The notes under the pieces: model-generated
The model's input: only the letters and a program-made list of their open reading frames with translations
Database searches by the model: none
Told to the model about the DNA's origin: nothing
Origin: Fusobacterium_C necrophorum
GTDB taxonomy: Bacteria; Fusobacteriota; Fusobacteriia; Fusobacteriales; Fusobacteriaceae
Direction: 5' to 3' (one strand)
Length of the DNA stretch: 64,000 bases
Assembly (NCBI RefSeq): GCF_900104395.1
Contig: NZ_FMXX01000004.1
In this document: positions 27,846 through 37,111 of the stretch, piece by piece
Numbering within the stretch: the first letter of the stretch is position 1
Layout: each line of letters begins with the position of its first letter
Position numbers and translations under genes: made by a program

Positions 27846-28394
27846 ATGAATAATCAGTATAATCAAGACGGAAAAAAAGAAGGTCTATGGGTCAAGTTAT
27901 ATGATAATGGTGTCATTCAGGAAGAAAGAAATTATGTGAATGGTGTTCGTGAGGGAGTCTATAAATCCTACTACGCAAATGGTCAACTGGAAATTATTAA
28001 AAACTACAAAAATGGAAATTTACACGGTTCTTATGAAACTTTTTATAATGACGGAAAAATAAGTTCTCGGCACGCTCTCATTGATGGAAGAATCATCGGA
28101 AAATATGAAGAATTCTATCCCAACGGCAATTTAAAGTCTTGCTCTGAATACGTTGGAGATTCTACTACACCTATAAAAACTGTCAAATATTTTCCGAATG
28201 GAGAAAAGAAAATGGAAGCAAATTTGAAGAAAGGATTTCTTTTCGGAGCTTATAAAGAATACCATTCCAATGGTGTTGTTTATAAGATAGCAACATATGG
28301 GGAAAAAGGAAAATTGGAAGGTGCCTACCAAGAATTTAATGCGGAAGGTATCTTAATCAAAGAATGTACTTACAAAAATGGACAAGAAATATAA
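27846..28394 (+). CDS. MORN-repeat (YwqK-like) protein
   Basis: 182 residues made almost wholly of MORN-type variant repeats of about 20-24 residues with the pattern YxNGxxxxxxxYxNGxxxG (for example YVNGVREGVYKSYYANGQ, YKNGNLHGSYETFYNDGK). There is no signal peptide or membrane segment. Related YwqK proteins are annotated as antitoxins in some genomes, but no toxin gene adjoins this one, so no function is claimed. A GGAGGAAGG site precedes the ATG. Its transcript ends at the shared hairpin at 28409-28433. Confidence 0.8.
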   Translation: MNNQYNQDGKKEGLWVKLYDNGVIQEERNYVNGVREGVYKSYYANGQLEIIKNYKNGNLHGSYETFYNDGKISSRHALIDGRIIGKYEEFYPNGNLKSCSEYVGDSTTPIKTVKYFPNGEKKMEANLKKGFLFGAYKEYHSNGVVYKIATYGEKGKLEGAYQEFNAEGILIKECTYKNGQEI

Positions 28395-28408
28395 AAGGTC
28401 ACAAATAC

Positions 28409-28433
28409 AAAAGGCTGTCGCTGACAGCCTTTT
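28409..28433. terminator. Bidirectional terminator between MORN and methyltransferase genes
   Basis: Perfect 11-bp stem AAAAGGCTGTC / GACAGCCTTTT with a 3-base loop, between convergent genes. Its right arm reaches the methyltransferase stop codon. Confidence 0.85.
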
Positions 28434-29223
28434 ATCTTTCTCGAACATCCCATAAAATAACAGCTCTTCTAGTTTTATGAGAGCCCAAAATCTTTCCATT
28501 TTTTTCTCTGCTCTTTAAAAATTCCCGAATTTTTTTCTCTTCTTCTTTGCTGCATTCAATTTGTTCCAAATACTCTTCTACTGTTTTTTCTTCTTCATAT
28601 TCTTCCGTTTCATACAAAATTTCCGGAAAATATCCTAAATTCCAAACAATATTCCAAACTGCATAGCTATATTCCTTTTCGTTTTGATGCAAACGATTCA
28701 GAACTCTTCCCAACATTTCCTGAATTTCCTCTCGAACACTATCTCGATGAGAAACAAACCTCTCCATCATACAATATTTTTTGGATATAAAACACATTCT
28801 TTCAATGTGTTCCACCAAAGAAATGGCAGGAGTCATGCTGGCAAATACAAAGTCATATTCCTTTTCCGTTTGAAACAACTCCATCCAATTTCCATGCAGT
28901 AAATATAAATCCGAAACTTTTGATAGCTTTTCTCTTGCATAAGTTAACATTTTGGAAGAAATATCCGTCCCTGTCAAACAAGAGCTATGCTTTGAAAATT
29001 CCAGTAAATGTCTTCCCGTTCCACAACCAATATCCAATATACGAAAATTTTCTTGCAATAATGCTCTATCTCGTATCAATCGAAATACCAAACGATTTGC
29101 AAAATTCTCCTTTGACTTTTCCGTTCTATGGAAAAACCAGGCACTTTTTTCATCCCATATTTGCTCCATATTCCCTTGATGTCTATCGGAAGCGAGCATT
29201 TTTTCAAAATTTTCCATCTTCAA
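28432..29223 (-). CDS. Class I SAM-dependent methyltransferase, substrate unknown
   Basis: 263 residues. SAM-binding motif I DIGCGTG is at 64-70 and the acidic motif II LTGTDISSKML near 87-97. The C-terminal third is rich in Glu and Lys. It is the last gene of the peptide/nickel-type transporter operon, 3 bases after the padR-like gene. The substrate cannot be read from the sequence; a role tied to the imported compound is inference from position only. Confidence 0.85.
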   Translation of the reverse strand: MKMENFEKMLASDRHQGNMEQIWDEKSAWFFHRTEKSKENFANRLVFRLIRDRALLQENFRILDIGCGTGRHLLEFSKHSSCLTGTDISSKMLTYAREKLSKVSDLYLLHGNWMELFQTEKEYDFVFASMTPAISLVEHIERMCFISKKYCMMERFVSHRDSVREEIQEMLGRVLNRLHQNEKEYSYAVWNIVWNLGYFPEILYETEEYEEEKTVEEYLEQIECSKEEEKKIREFLKSREKNGKILGSHKTRRAVILWDVRER

Positions 29224-29226
29224 TCT

Positions 29227-29577
29227 TTACTTTTCCTCCTTTAACAATTCTGAAAATTTTCTCAGAAAAACTTCAAAATTATGTTTTCGTATTTCAATAT
29301 CTTCTTTCCATTCCTTTAGAGCATTCCACCCCTGCTCAGTAATACTATATATTTTCTTGGCCGCCCCTCCCACCGGAAGATGCCATTCAACACTTAATAA
29401 GCCCTCTTTTTCCATAGTACTTAAACAACGATATAAAGTGGACATATCCCGAACAAAACCGGGGAACTCTCTCAACAATAAATCGTGTATTTCTCGTGGA
29501 CTGAACTTCTGTTCTGCTAAAATCACTAAAACAAAAGCAGTTAAATGCTTAAATTTCGACCTTTCATTGATATTCAT
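29227..29577 (-). CDS. PadR-family transcriptional regulator
   Basis: 116-residue winged-helix protein. FSPREIHDLLLREFP, STLYRCLSTMEKEGLLSVEW and KKIYSITEQGWNALKEW are the typical PadR elements, followed by a short dimerisation helix. It overlaps the end of the ATPase gene by 14 bases, so it is part of the transporter operon and probably controls it; a candidate operator lies in the promoter at 34592-34621. Confidence 0.88.
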   Translation of the reverse strand: MNINERSKFKHLTAFVLVILAEQKFSPREIHDLLLREFPGFVRDMSTLYRCLSTMEKEGLLSVEWHLPVGGAAKKIYSITEQGWNALKEWKEDIEIRKHNFEVFLRKFSELLKEEK

Positions 29578-31231
29578 ATTTCCTTTCCTCTGTTTGACAG
29601 AAGACTTTTCTCACACTCCCTTTTCTTACAATTTCCCCTTTCTCCATATAATACACATAATCTGCGATTTTTTTCGCAAGAATGACATCATGAGTAACAA
29701 AAAGCATCGAAAATCCTATATCATATTGCAATTGTTTCAACAATCGCATAATATTGACCTTACTGGAATCGTCCAACATGGAAGTGATTTCATCTGCCAA
29801 TAGTAATTTAGGTTGCATGGAAATGGCTCTTGCAATCGCCACTTTCTGCCTCTGTCCTCCTGACAATTCATTCATTTTCTTTTTTAAAAACTCTTCTCCG
29901 CTTTCCAAACCCACTTTTTTCAAATATTTTATCACAGTTTCTCGAAAAAATACTAAATTTTTCTTATACAAAATCCTGTGCGGTTCTGCGATAACCTCTT
30001 CCACACTTAAAAAAGGATTGGTGGAGGAAAAAGGATCCTGCTCCACTATCTGTATGCAATGTTCCCGAGAAAGCAAATCGTTTTTCTCTATGACTTCTCC
30101 CAAATAACACAACTCTCCCTCCTCTTTCGGGAGCAATCCCGAAAGAAGTCCCAAAAGAGTCGTCTTTCCCGAACCGGATTTTCCCAATAAGACAACAATT
30201 TCTCGATGTCGTATTCGAAGTGAGCAATCTTTGACAGCTTCTATTTTCTTCTTCCCTTCTTGAAAATTTTTTGACATATTTTTTGCCGTCAGTACCGTTT
30301 CCAATCCTTTTTTCAAGCAAGCAACTCCCTCTTCTTCCACTTTTAAATTCGGAATATATTGCAAACACTCTTTCACTTTTTGTGTACACCTTTCATAAAA
30401 AGGACAGGAATGTCTTTCTTCTTCTTCCACAATTCCCCACAAATCTTTCCACTCATTTAGGTAGGGACTGGACTGCAAAAGAGCTGCCGTATAAGGATGT
30501 CTTGCCTCTTCCAAAATATCTGTCGTATTTCCTCGCTCCAAAAGGGAACCCCGAAGAAAGACAAGCATCTTTTGAGATAATTTCTCTATGACTTCCAAAT
30601 CATGAGAAACGATCAACATCGTCATTCCATATTCCTTATAAATTTTTTGAAACAGTTCCAATATCTGCTGTTTTAGTTCCGGATCCAAAGCCGTGGTAGG
30701 TTCATCAATGAGAAGTATCTTTGGCTTTAAGGCTAAACCCATGGCAATAAAAACTCTCTGTCTCATTCCTCCGGATAATTGATGGGGATATTTTTTTCTA
30801 AGAGAAACATCTAAGTGAAGCATTTGAAACAATTCCAGTAATCGCTTCTCCTGCTCCTCTTTTTTTTGAAATTTTTTTCGAATGATTTCCAGTATTTGTT
30901 CTTCTACTGTCAAAGAGGGATTCAATCTATCCAGTTGATTTTGAAAAACCACGGCAATTTCTTCAAAGCGTATTTTTTTCTTTTCCTTTTCGGATAAATT
31001 TTGAATTTCTTTTCCTCGATAAAAAATTTTTCCCTTTATTTCCGCCTTATCCTCCAACAAACCTAAAATAGCTAATAGAAGAGTACTTTTTCCACTTCCC
31101 GACTCCCCTATAATGCCGTATATTTCTCCTTCTTGCAGAGAAAAGTTAATATTTTGAATTCCTGTTTGTCTTTTGCCGGAAGCAGCATAATATCTCACGG
31201 ATAAATTTTCCACTCTTAATATTTCTTCCAT
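29564..31231 (-). CDS. Fused two-domain ABC ATPase of a peptide/nickel importer (DppD-DppF type)
   Basis: About 555 residues holding two complete ABC modules: Walker A GESGSGKST at 42-50 and GKSGSGKTT at 350-358, with signatures LSGGMRQRV and LSGGQRQKV. Between them is the oligopeptide-family tail of module 1 with four cysteines (C276, C282, C289, C305), which in related DppD proteins binds a [4Fe-4S] cluster. The ATG at 31231 is preferred because upstream residues of the open frame merely read through the permease gene; AGGAGG is rather far (about 15 bases). One polypeptide replaces the usual D and F subunits. Confidence 0.88.
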   Translation of the reverse strand: MEEILRVENLSVRYYAASGKRQTGIQNINFSLQEGEIYGIIGESGSGKSTLLLAILGLLEDKAEIKGKIFYRGKEIQNLSEKEKKKIRFEEIAVVFQNQLDRLNPSLTVEEQILEIIRKKFQKKEEQEKRLLELFQMLHLDVSLRKKYPHQLSGGMRQRVFIAMGLALKPKILLIDEPTTALDPELKQQILELFQKIYKEYGMTMLIVSHDLEVIEKLSQKMLVFLRGSLLERGNTTDILEEARHPYTAALLQSSPYLNEWKDLWGIVEEEERHSCPFYERCTQKVKECLQYIPNLKVEEEGVACLKKGLETVLTAKNMSKNFQEGKKKIEAVKDCSLRIRHREIVVLLGKSGSGKTTLLGLLSGLLPKEEGELCYLGEVIEKNDLLSREHCIQIVEQDPFSSTNPFLSVEEVIAEPHRILYKKNLVFFRETVIKYLKKVGLESGEEFLKKKMNELSGGQRQKVAIARAISMQPKLLLADEITSMLDDSSKVNIMRLLKQLQYDIGFSMLFVTHDVILAKKIADYVYYMEKGEIVRKGSVRKVFCQTEERKYEYQ

Positions 31232-32037
31232 TCTTTTCGATACCTTCCTCCTATTGTTTTCTCTATATTCTGCCCTATGACGGCAACAGACAATACCGTA
31301 GATACCATAAACAGAATCGGAAACAGCAACCACCATTTCCAAAAATCAGTCAGGTAAATATTTGGAAAATCCATTGCCCTTGTAATAATCATCCCCCAAC
31401 TTTTTGACAGAGGATCTCCTAAACCCAAATAGGACAAAGAGGCTTCCATTAAAATAGCTCGATTCATCAAACGAATGACACTGATTAAAAAAATGGAAAA
31501 AACAGGCTTCCAAAAATGCCATTGAAGTAAATGAAGAAAAGAAGCTCCATACAATTTGGAAAGTTGAATATACCTTGCCTGTTTTTGCTTCAATACTTCA
31601 CTTCTTACCAATTTAGCGGGAACAACCCAGGCGACTAAAACAATGGACAAAATAATATTCCGTAAGCTCGGTCCTAACATACTGCCCAATAATACCATGA
31701 GAAGTAACTCCGGAATGCTCATAAAAAAATCAAGAATTCCTAGAAAGATTTCATCGAAAACTCCTCCATAGTATCCTGCCAACACTCCTAAAAAGCTTCC
31801 CGCTATCGATGCCAAAAAAGCACTGATGCAAGAGACTGTCAACACATTCTTGGCTCCATAACAGATCTCTGCAAAAATATCAATCCCCAAATCATCCGTT
31901 CCGAACCAATGTGTTAGACTGGGAGCCAGTAAGGCTTCTCCACTGGGAACGGAAGCTGACTTCAAAAAAGAGAAATAAGGAAATAAAGCAAGTAAAAAAA
32001 TAAAGCCTAAAATAACATAAGCAAGTCTTACTTTCAC
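31216..32037 (-). CDS. ABC transporter permease (DppC/NikC type)
   Basis: 273-residue inner-membrane permease with about six helices and the cytoplasmic EAA loop (EASLSYLGLGDPLSKSWG). It starts with GTG at 32037, overlapping the stop of the upstream permease (GTGA), with AAGGAG 6-7 bases before. It pairs with the DppB-type permease to form the channel of the importer. Confidence 0.92.
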   Translation of the reverse strand: MKVRLAYVILGFIFLLALFPYFSFLKSASVPSGEALLAPSLTHWFGTDDLGIDIFAEICYGAKNVLTVSCISAFLASIAGSFLGVLAGYYGGVFDEIFLGILDFFMSIPELLLMVLLGSMLGPSLRNIILSIVLVAWVVPAKLVRSEVLKQKQARYIQLSKLYGASFLHLLQWHFWKPVFSIFLISVIRLMNRAILMEASLSYLGLGDPLSKSWGMIITRAMDFPNIYLTDFWKWWLLFPILFMVSTVLSVAVIGQNIEKTIGGRYRKEWKKY

Positions 32038-32990
32038 AATTTTCTCCTTTTTTCCATATAGCGATAATAGTTTTCTCCTAAAAGACTAAGACCTAAAATC
32101 AGAGCCGTCATCATAAAAAAAATTCCTTGTAATAACAAATAATCTCGATAATATACAGCATCTCGAATCAATTTTCCAATGCCCGGATATCGAAACACAT
32201 TTTCCACAATCAAAGAGGCATTGAACATCATCTGCATAGAAAGTAAAAAACGAGTTAAAATTGGATTCATAGCATTGGGAAAACAATGCTTCCATAAGAT
32301 GACATAGGAAGACAAAGACTTTGCTTCCGCAGTTTCCACATATTTCTTTTGAAGCTCCTGTATCATGGAAGCTCGACTGATAAAGTAAAAATCCGGCAAT
32401 CGTAAGAGTGAAAGTGTCAAACTCGGTAATACTGCATGTTTTATCAAATCAAATACAAACTTCCAAGATAGACTCACTTCTATAAAAGGAGTCATCCCTC
32501 CTGCTGTAGGAAGGACTCTCCAACGAATAATAAAAAACATTAAAATGATATTTGCAATGATAAAACTGGGAATTTCAGAAAGTATCACCATAATTTGATA
32601 TAGAATATCATCTATCTTCGTCTCCCATTTCCAAGCGCTGAAACTTCCTAAAAAAATTCCTGCAATAAAGCTGATACTCATAGAAAAAACGACAATCCCG
32701 AAAGTCCAAATAAAACGCTTCAAAATGAGTGACATCACCTTTTCTTTGAAATAAATACTATAGCCCAAATCTCCTCGTAGGATTCCGAATATATAACTGA
32801 AATATTGTTCCAGCAAAGGTTTATGTAAGCCATAGTATTCCTTATATTTCATAATTTCTTCTTCGGTATAACTGACCACATCACTTCCGTCCGAAGCCAG
32901 AAAAAGAAAAGGATCCGCCGGCAAATATCTCGGTAAAAAAAACTGTACGCTCAAAAGAAGTAAAAATAGAAAAAAGTACTTTTTCTTCAT
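32034..32990 (-). CDS. ABC transporter permease (DppB/NikB type)
   Basis: 318-residue permease: an N-terminal helix, a periplasmic loop, then five or six helices. The EAA-like loop shows YVETAEAKSLSSYVILWKHC and LIVENVFRYPGIG, both characteristic of the DppB family. It starts one base after the binding-protein stop. The substrate could be di/oligopeptides, nickel or a metal chelate. Confidence 0.92.
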   Translation of the reverse strand: MKKKYFFLFLLLLSVQFFLPRYLPADPFLFLASDGSDVVSYTEEEIMKYKEYYGLHKPLLEQYFSYIFGILRGDLGYSIYFKEKVMSLILKRFIWTFGIVVFSMSISFIAGIFLGSFSAWKWETKIDDILYQIMVILSEIPSFIIANIILMFFIIRWRVLPTAGGMTPFIEVSLSWKFVFDLIKHAVLPSLTLSLLRLPDFYFISRASMIQELQKKYVETAEAKSLSSYVILWKHCFPNAMNPILTRFLLSMQMMFNASLIVENVFRYPGIGKLIRDAVYYRDYLLLQGIFFMMTALILGLSLLGENYYRYMEKRRKL

Positions 32991-32991
32991 C

Positions 32992-34542
32992 TTATTCCGG
33001 TCTTATGATATAGGACAATTTTGGATGATCCAGCTTGGTATGATCATAGCGTGTGGTCCAACGATTATACTTTTCCGGTCTGTACACAGTATTGTCGATT
33101 TCCCCATACAATAACATCATCGGGATTTCTTCCGCCAATAGTTTTTGAATTTCTTCCACCACTTTTTTCCGTTTTTCTTTATCTTTTTCTATGGATTGTT
33201 GATACAACAATTTTTCCAACTCTTCATTTTCATAAGCTGCTAAATTCGGTTTTTTTACCTTAGAGGAATAAATTTCTCGTAGCATATCCGCATCTCCTCC
33301 CATTCCTCCGGATTTGACAATGGCCATTTCATAGTCATAATTTTTAATCTTGGAATCTCTCGCCTTTCCGTCAATACTTACAACTTTTAATAGAATCCCT
33401 ATCTCTTCCAAACGTATTTTTAAAAGTTCCGCCATTTTGACTTCTTTCGGAGAATTTCCTACTAAAATTTCCACTTCTATTGTTTCCCCGTTTGCCAATT
33501 CCTTACTCATAAGTTCTTTCGCTTTTTCCATATCGAAAGAATACTTCGGTAAATCTTTGTAATACATTTCATGAGTCGGAGGCAGGTATCCTTGACTCCC
33601 TTCTAAACCGGCTCCTCTTTCCAATTTTTCGATTAACTCCTTTCGATCAATTGCATAGGCCATTGCCTGTCTTACTTTCTTATTCTTAAAAGCAGCTATC
33701 TTATCGAAATTAAAATACAATCTGTAATTATGTAAGCCGAAATTTTTCTTTATGACAAATTCTTTCTTCTTTTCAAACTCCGGTAATAAATCTACAGGAA
33801 GCAAAGTAATATCAATTTCTCCATTTTGAAAGGCTAAAACCTTATCACTGACGGGAATCCACTCTATTGCCTTCACTGCCGGTTTCCAACCCCAAAATTC
33901 ATCAAATCGTTCCATTTTATAGGAACCTTGCTCCGGATTGTAGGATACCAATTTATAAGGTCCTGAGCCCACAACATCTCCCTCTCCTGAAAATTTTTCC
34001 GGATCTGTCACCTTTTCCCAAATATGCTTTGGAAGAATACGCATACTTCCAATTTTTTCCAAGGCGGTCGGTCTGTACTCCGGTGTATGAATTTTTATTT
34101 TATTTCCTTCTATTTCCACTCTATCCATTAAGTACTTTCCATGTAACATCAATCCTCCTCGTACCGGAGGATGTTTTTCAAAATATTTGATAGAAAATGC
34201 AACATCTTCAGGAGTTAAAGGAACTCCGTCCTGCCATTTTGCATTTTCCACCAAAGTAAAAGTAAAAGACTGTCCATCTTCACTGACTTCCCATTCTTTT
34301 GCCAACCAAGGAATCAATCCTTTTTCATCTTTTTCCAATAAAGAGTCATAGATAAGCTCCATTTTGAAAAAACCCGGTCCTCGATTTTGATGTCGAAAAG
34401 GATTCGGATAACCGAAATCTCCTCCCTCTTCTCGCAGTATAATGTCTTGTTCTTCCTTTATCGCCTCTTGCTTTCCACAGGATATAAATACAAAAAGCAA
34501 TAAGAACAGTATTAAAACTATTTTGTATTTCTTTATTTTCAT
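32992..34542 (-). CDS. Peptide/nickel-type ABC solute-binding lipoprotein
   Basis: SBP_bac_5 family binding protein of 516 residues. The signal peptide ends in lipobox FISC with the lipidated Cys at 22. AKEWEVSEDGQSFTFTL and WQDGVPLTPEDVAFSIKYF are the classic family stretches. It is first gene of the six-gene operon, with TAAAGGAGG before the ATG and a regulated-looking promoter. NikA- and DppA-type proteins cannot be told apart here by eye. Confidence 0.92.
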   Translation of the reverse strand: MKIKKYKIVLILFLLLFVFISCGKQEAIKEEQDIILREEGGDFGYPNPFRHQNRGPGFFKMELIYDSLLEKDEKGLIPWLAKEWEVSEDGQSFTFTLVENAKWQDGVPLTPEDVAFSIKYFEKHPPVRGGLMLHGKYLMDRVEIEGNKIKIHTPEYRPTALEKIGSMRILPKHIWEKVTDPEKFSGEGDVVGSGPYKLVSYNPEQGSYKMERFDEFWGWKPAVKAIEWIPVSDKVLAFQNGEIDITLLPVDLLPEFEKKKEFVIKKNFGLHNYRLYFNFDKIAAFKNKKVRQAMAYAIDRKELIEKLERGAGLEGSQGYLPPTHEMYYKDLPKYSFDMEKAKELMSKELANGETIEVEILVGNSPKEVKMAELLKIRLEEIGILLKVVSIDGKARDSKIKNYDYEMAIVKSGGMGGDADMLREIYSSKVKKPNLAAYENEELEKLLYQQSIEKDKEKRKKVVEEIQKLLAEEIPMMLLYGEIDNTVYRPEKYNRWTTRYDHTKLDHPKLSYIIRPE

Positions 34543-34591
34543 TTACAAATCCTCCTTTAATATAATTTTTTTATTAACAAATGTCATATAC

Positions 34592-34621
34592 AATATAGTG
34601 TAACATGCACTAATATGTCAA
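34592..34621 (-). promoter_or_regulatory. Promoter and candidate operator of the peptide/nickel importer operon
   Basis: Minus strand: -35 TTGACA at 34616-34621, 18-bp spacer, -10 TATATT at 34592-34597. Inside the spacer lies an inverted repeat TAGTG-N7-CACTA (34596-34612). An ACAT-N8-ATGT pair also overlaps it, reminiscent of PadR-type sites. Binding by the operon's own PadR protein is inference. Confidence 0.65.
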
Positions 34622-34632
34622 GATATTTTTTC

Positions 34633-34665
34633 AAAAAAAAAGACTGAAAATAAAAATTTTCAATC
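34633..34665 (-). terminator. Terminator after fabK
   Basis: 10-bp stem (34642-34651 with 34656-34665, one G-U) and a 4-base loop, followed on the minus strand by nine T. It isolates fabK from the transporter operon. Confidence 0.8.
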
Positions 34666-34723
34666 TCTTCTCTTTTTATTGTTATTGATTTCTTTTTGAT
34701 ATTTTCTCTATTAACAATTTTGC

Positions 34724-35671
34724 TTAAAACTCTTGTTTCAATCTTTCCTTTGCTTCTTCCAATTCTTTCATCAAAGTTGTTAAAATTTCTTTGGTAGTTT
34801 TTTCTTCCTGTACCATAGCTGCAACTTGTCCCGCCATAACACTTCCGGCATTGACATCTCCGTCGACCACAGCCAATCGTAACTTTCCTGTTCCTTTTGC
34901 TTCAATTTCTTCTTTCGAAGCTCCGGATTTTTCCATTTCCAAAATTTCCTTTGCAAATTTATTTTCCAAAACTCGTACCGGATGTCCGGTATAATTCCCT
35001 GTAGAAACGGTAGAGCGATCTTTTGCCTTCAAAACTGCTTTTTTATAATTTTCATGTGCCTGACATTCTTTCGCCACAATGAAAATTGTTCCACATTGTA
35101 CTCCGGAAGCTCCCATAGCAAGAGCCGCCAACATCTGTCTTCCACTTGCCACACCGCCTGCACAAATAACCGGAATATTAACGGCATCCACAATCTGAGG
35201 TAATAAAGACATCGTACTAATACTTCCGATGTGTCCTCCTCCCTCCATTCCTTCCGCAATCACGGCATCTACTCCAATTTTTTCCATCCTTTTTGCCAAA
35301 GCGACAGAGGCAACCACAGGACAAACTTTAATTCCGGCAGCTTTTAAAGTTTCGATATAAATTCCCGGATTCCCTGCTCCTGTTGTAACAACTTCCACTT
35401 TTTCTTCCACACAAATATTCACCTGTTCTTCAATGTTATCTGACATTAGCATCAAATTCACACCGATGGGTTTCTTTCCCGCAATGGCTTTTGCTTTTCG
35501 AATTTCCACTCGCAATACATCTCCGGGCATCCCTCCGCCCGCAATAATTCCTAAGCCTCCGTCTCTGGAGACGCTTCCGGCTAAATTCCCATTGGCAATC
35601 CATGCCATAGCTCCCTGAAAAATTGGATACTCTATCCCGAACATCTCACACAATCTATCCGTTTTTTTCAT
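34724..35671 (-). CDS. fabK: Enoyl-ACP reductase II (FabK), FMN-dependent
   Basis: Final reductase of the fatty-acid elongation cycle in bacteria lacking or supplementing FabI. It has 315 residues in a nitronate-monooxygenase-like TIM barrel. PIFQGAMAWIANGNLAGSVS, the GGGHIGSIS loop with the catalytic-type His, and the FMN phosphate site (CAGGVASGRQM, MGASGVQCGT) match FabK. It is a single gene with its own promoter and terminator, not in a fab operon; fabZ lies 19 kb away in the lipid A operon. Nitronate monooxygenase is the main alternative. Confidence 0.9.
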   Translation of the reverse strand: MKKTDRLCEMFGIEYPIFQGAMAWIANGNLAGSVSRDGGLGIIAGGGMPGDVLRVEIRKAKAIAGKKPIGVNLMLMSDNIEEQVNICVEEKVEVVTTGAGNPGIYIETLKAAGIKVCPVVASVALAKRMEKIGVDAVIAEGMEGGGHIGSISTMSLLPQIVDAVNIPVICAGGVASGRQMLAALAMGASGVQCGTIFIVAKECQAHENYKKAVLKAKDRSTVSTGNYTGHPVRVLENKFAKEILEMEKSGASKEEIEAKGTGKLRLAVVDGDVNAGSVMAGQVAAMVQEEKTTKEILTTLMKELEEAKERLKQEF

Positions 35672-35707
35672 TCATTTCCTCCTGAATATATCAATTTTAT
35701 CTGGATC

Positions 35708-35736
35708 ATTATATCATAAAAATGAAAATGTTTCAA
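35708..35736 (-). promoter_or_regulatory. fabK promoter
   Basis: Minus strand: -35 TTGAAA at 35731-35736, 17-bp spacer, -10 TATAAT at 35708-35713; AGGAGG lies further down before the ATG. Confidence 0.8.
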
Positions 35737-35793
35737 TTTTTTACCACATCTTGCTCTTTCCCTGAAAATTCTTTTCTTTTTGAAAGAAATTAC

Positions 35794-35822
35794 TTGAAAT
35801 GTTTTAGTATTTCGATTATGAT
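35794..35822 (+). promoter_or_regulatory. fprA-hydrogenase operon promoter
   Basis: Plus strand: -35 TTGAAA at 35794-35799, 17-bp spacer, -10 TATGAT at 35817-35822. It leaves a leader of about 65 bases before fprA and is divergent from fabK. Confidence 0.75.
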
Positions 35823-35896
35823 ATGGTGGGTGGAATATAAACTATAATTAAAATTTTGTAAAGTGAGATTTTATAAAAAAATAAGGAGTGAACCAT

Positions 35897-37111
35897 ATGT
35901 ATTGTTGTACGAAAGTCACAGAGGATGTAATTTGGATCGGAATTAACGATAGAAAAACAGAAAGATTTGAAAATTATCTTCCTTTAGACAATGGGGTTAC
36001 CTATAACTCTTATCTGATTTATGATGAAAAAACTTGTGCCATTGACGCCGTAGAAGCCGGACAAAGCGGTTCCTTTTATGCAAAATTGGAAAACAGTCTG
36101 GGGGAAAGAGAATTGGACTATCTTGTGGTCAATCACGTAGAACCGGATCATTCCGGAGCTATCAAAGAGTTATTTCGAGTATATCCTAATTTAAAAATCA
36201 TTGGGAATATGAAAACTTTAGATATGTTAAAGGCTTTCGACGAAAATTTTCCGGTAGATGCTTTTATTACCATCAAAGAAAAAGACGTGTTTGATTTGGG
36301 AAAACACAAATTGACTTTCTATACCATGCCGATGGTTCATTGGCCTGAATCCATGTGTACCTATGATATGACGGATAAAATTTTATTCTCCAACGATGCC
36401 TTTGGAAGTTTCGGAGCCTTAGATGGAGGAATTTTTGATGATGAAGTCAATCATGAATTCTATGAAGATGAGATGAGACGATATTATTCCAACATCGTCG
36501 GAAAATATGGTTCTTCTGTGAACGCCATCATGAAAAAATTGGCGGGAATGGACATTCAATATATTTGTCCTTCTCATGGAATTTTATGGAGATCCGACAT
36601 CCATAAAATTTTAAATCTTTATCAAAAATGGGCGAACTTAGAACCTGAAAAAGAAGGAGTGGTCATCGTCTATGGAAGTATGTATGGACACACGGCACAA
36701 ATGGCGGAAATTTTAGGAAGGGAATTAGGAAATCGTGGGATTCATGATGTTATCATCTATGACTCTTCCCGAACGGACCACTCCTATATTATCAGCAAAA
36801 TTTGGAAATACAAAGGACTCATGATTGGTTCCTGTGCTCACAATAATGCCGTCTACCCTAAGATAGAACCTTTGCTACATAAATTGGAAAATTATGGACT
36901 GAAAAATCGATACTTGGGTATTTTCGGAACTATGATGTGGAGCGGTGGAGGTGTAAGAGGAATTTCCGAGTTTGCTTCCAAATTAAAAGGATTGGAAGTC
37001 ATAGGGGAGCCGATTGAAGTTAAAGGAAAAGCTACTTCTCTCGATATTGACCAATTACAATACTTGGCTTCTCAAATGGCAGACAAACTAATAGGAGAAC
37101 GAACAGAATGA
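35897..37111 (+). CDS. fprA: Flavodiiron protein (A-type flavoprotein, FprA-like)
   Basis: Reduces O2 to water and/or NO to N2O in anaerobes. 404 residues from the ATG at 35897 (AAGGAG 8 bases upstream; a GTG at 35888 overlaps that site). The N-terminal metallo-beta-lactamase domain keeps all diiron ligands: H80, E82, D84, H85 (HVEPDHSG), H148, D167 and H227. The C-terminal flavodoxin domain starts near 255 (VIVYGSMYGHTAQMA). There is no rubredoxin fusion, so an external electron donor is needed. First gene of an operon ending in an oxygen-sensitive hydrogenase. Confidence 0.94.
   Translation: MYCCTKVTEDVIWIGINDRKTERFENYLPLDNGVTYNSYLIYDEKTCAIDAVEAGQSGSFYAKLENSLGERELDYLVVNHVEPDHSGAIKELFRVYPNLKIIGNMKTLDMLKAFDENFPVDAFITIKEKDVFDLGKHKLTFYTMPMVHWPESMCTYDMTDKILFSNDAFGSFGALDGGIFDDEVNHEFYEDEMRRYYSNIVGKYGSSVNAIMKKLAGMDIQYICPSHGILWRSDIHKILNLYQKWANLEPEKEGVVIVYGSMYGHTAQMAEILGRELGNRGIHDVIIYDSSRTDHSYIISKIWKYKGLMIGSCAHNNAVYPKIEPLLHKLENYGLKNRYLGIFGTMMWSGGGVRGISEFASKLKGLEVIGEPIEVKGKATSLDIDQLQYLASQMADKLIGERTE

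Noticed and set aside
31232..31342. Extra 37 residues on the fused ABC ATPase
   Set aside because: They are the permease gene read in another frame and show no similarity to ABC proteins.
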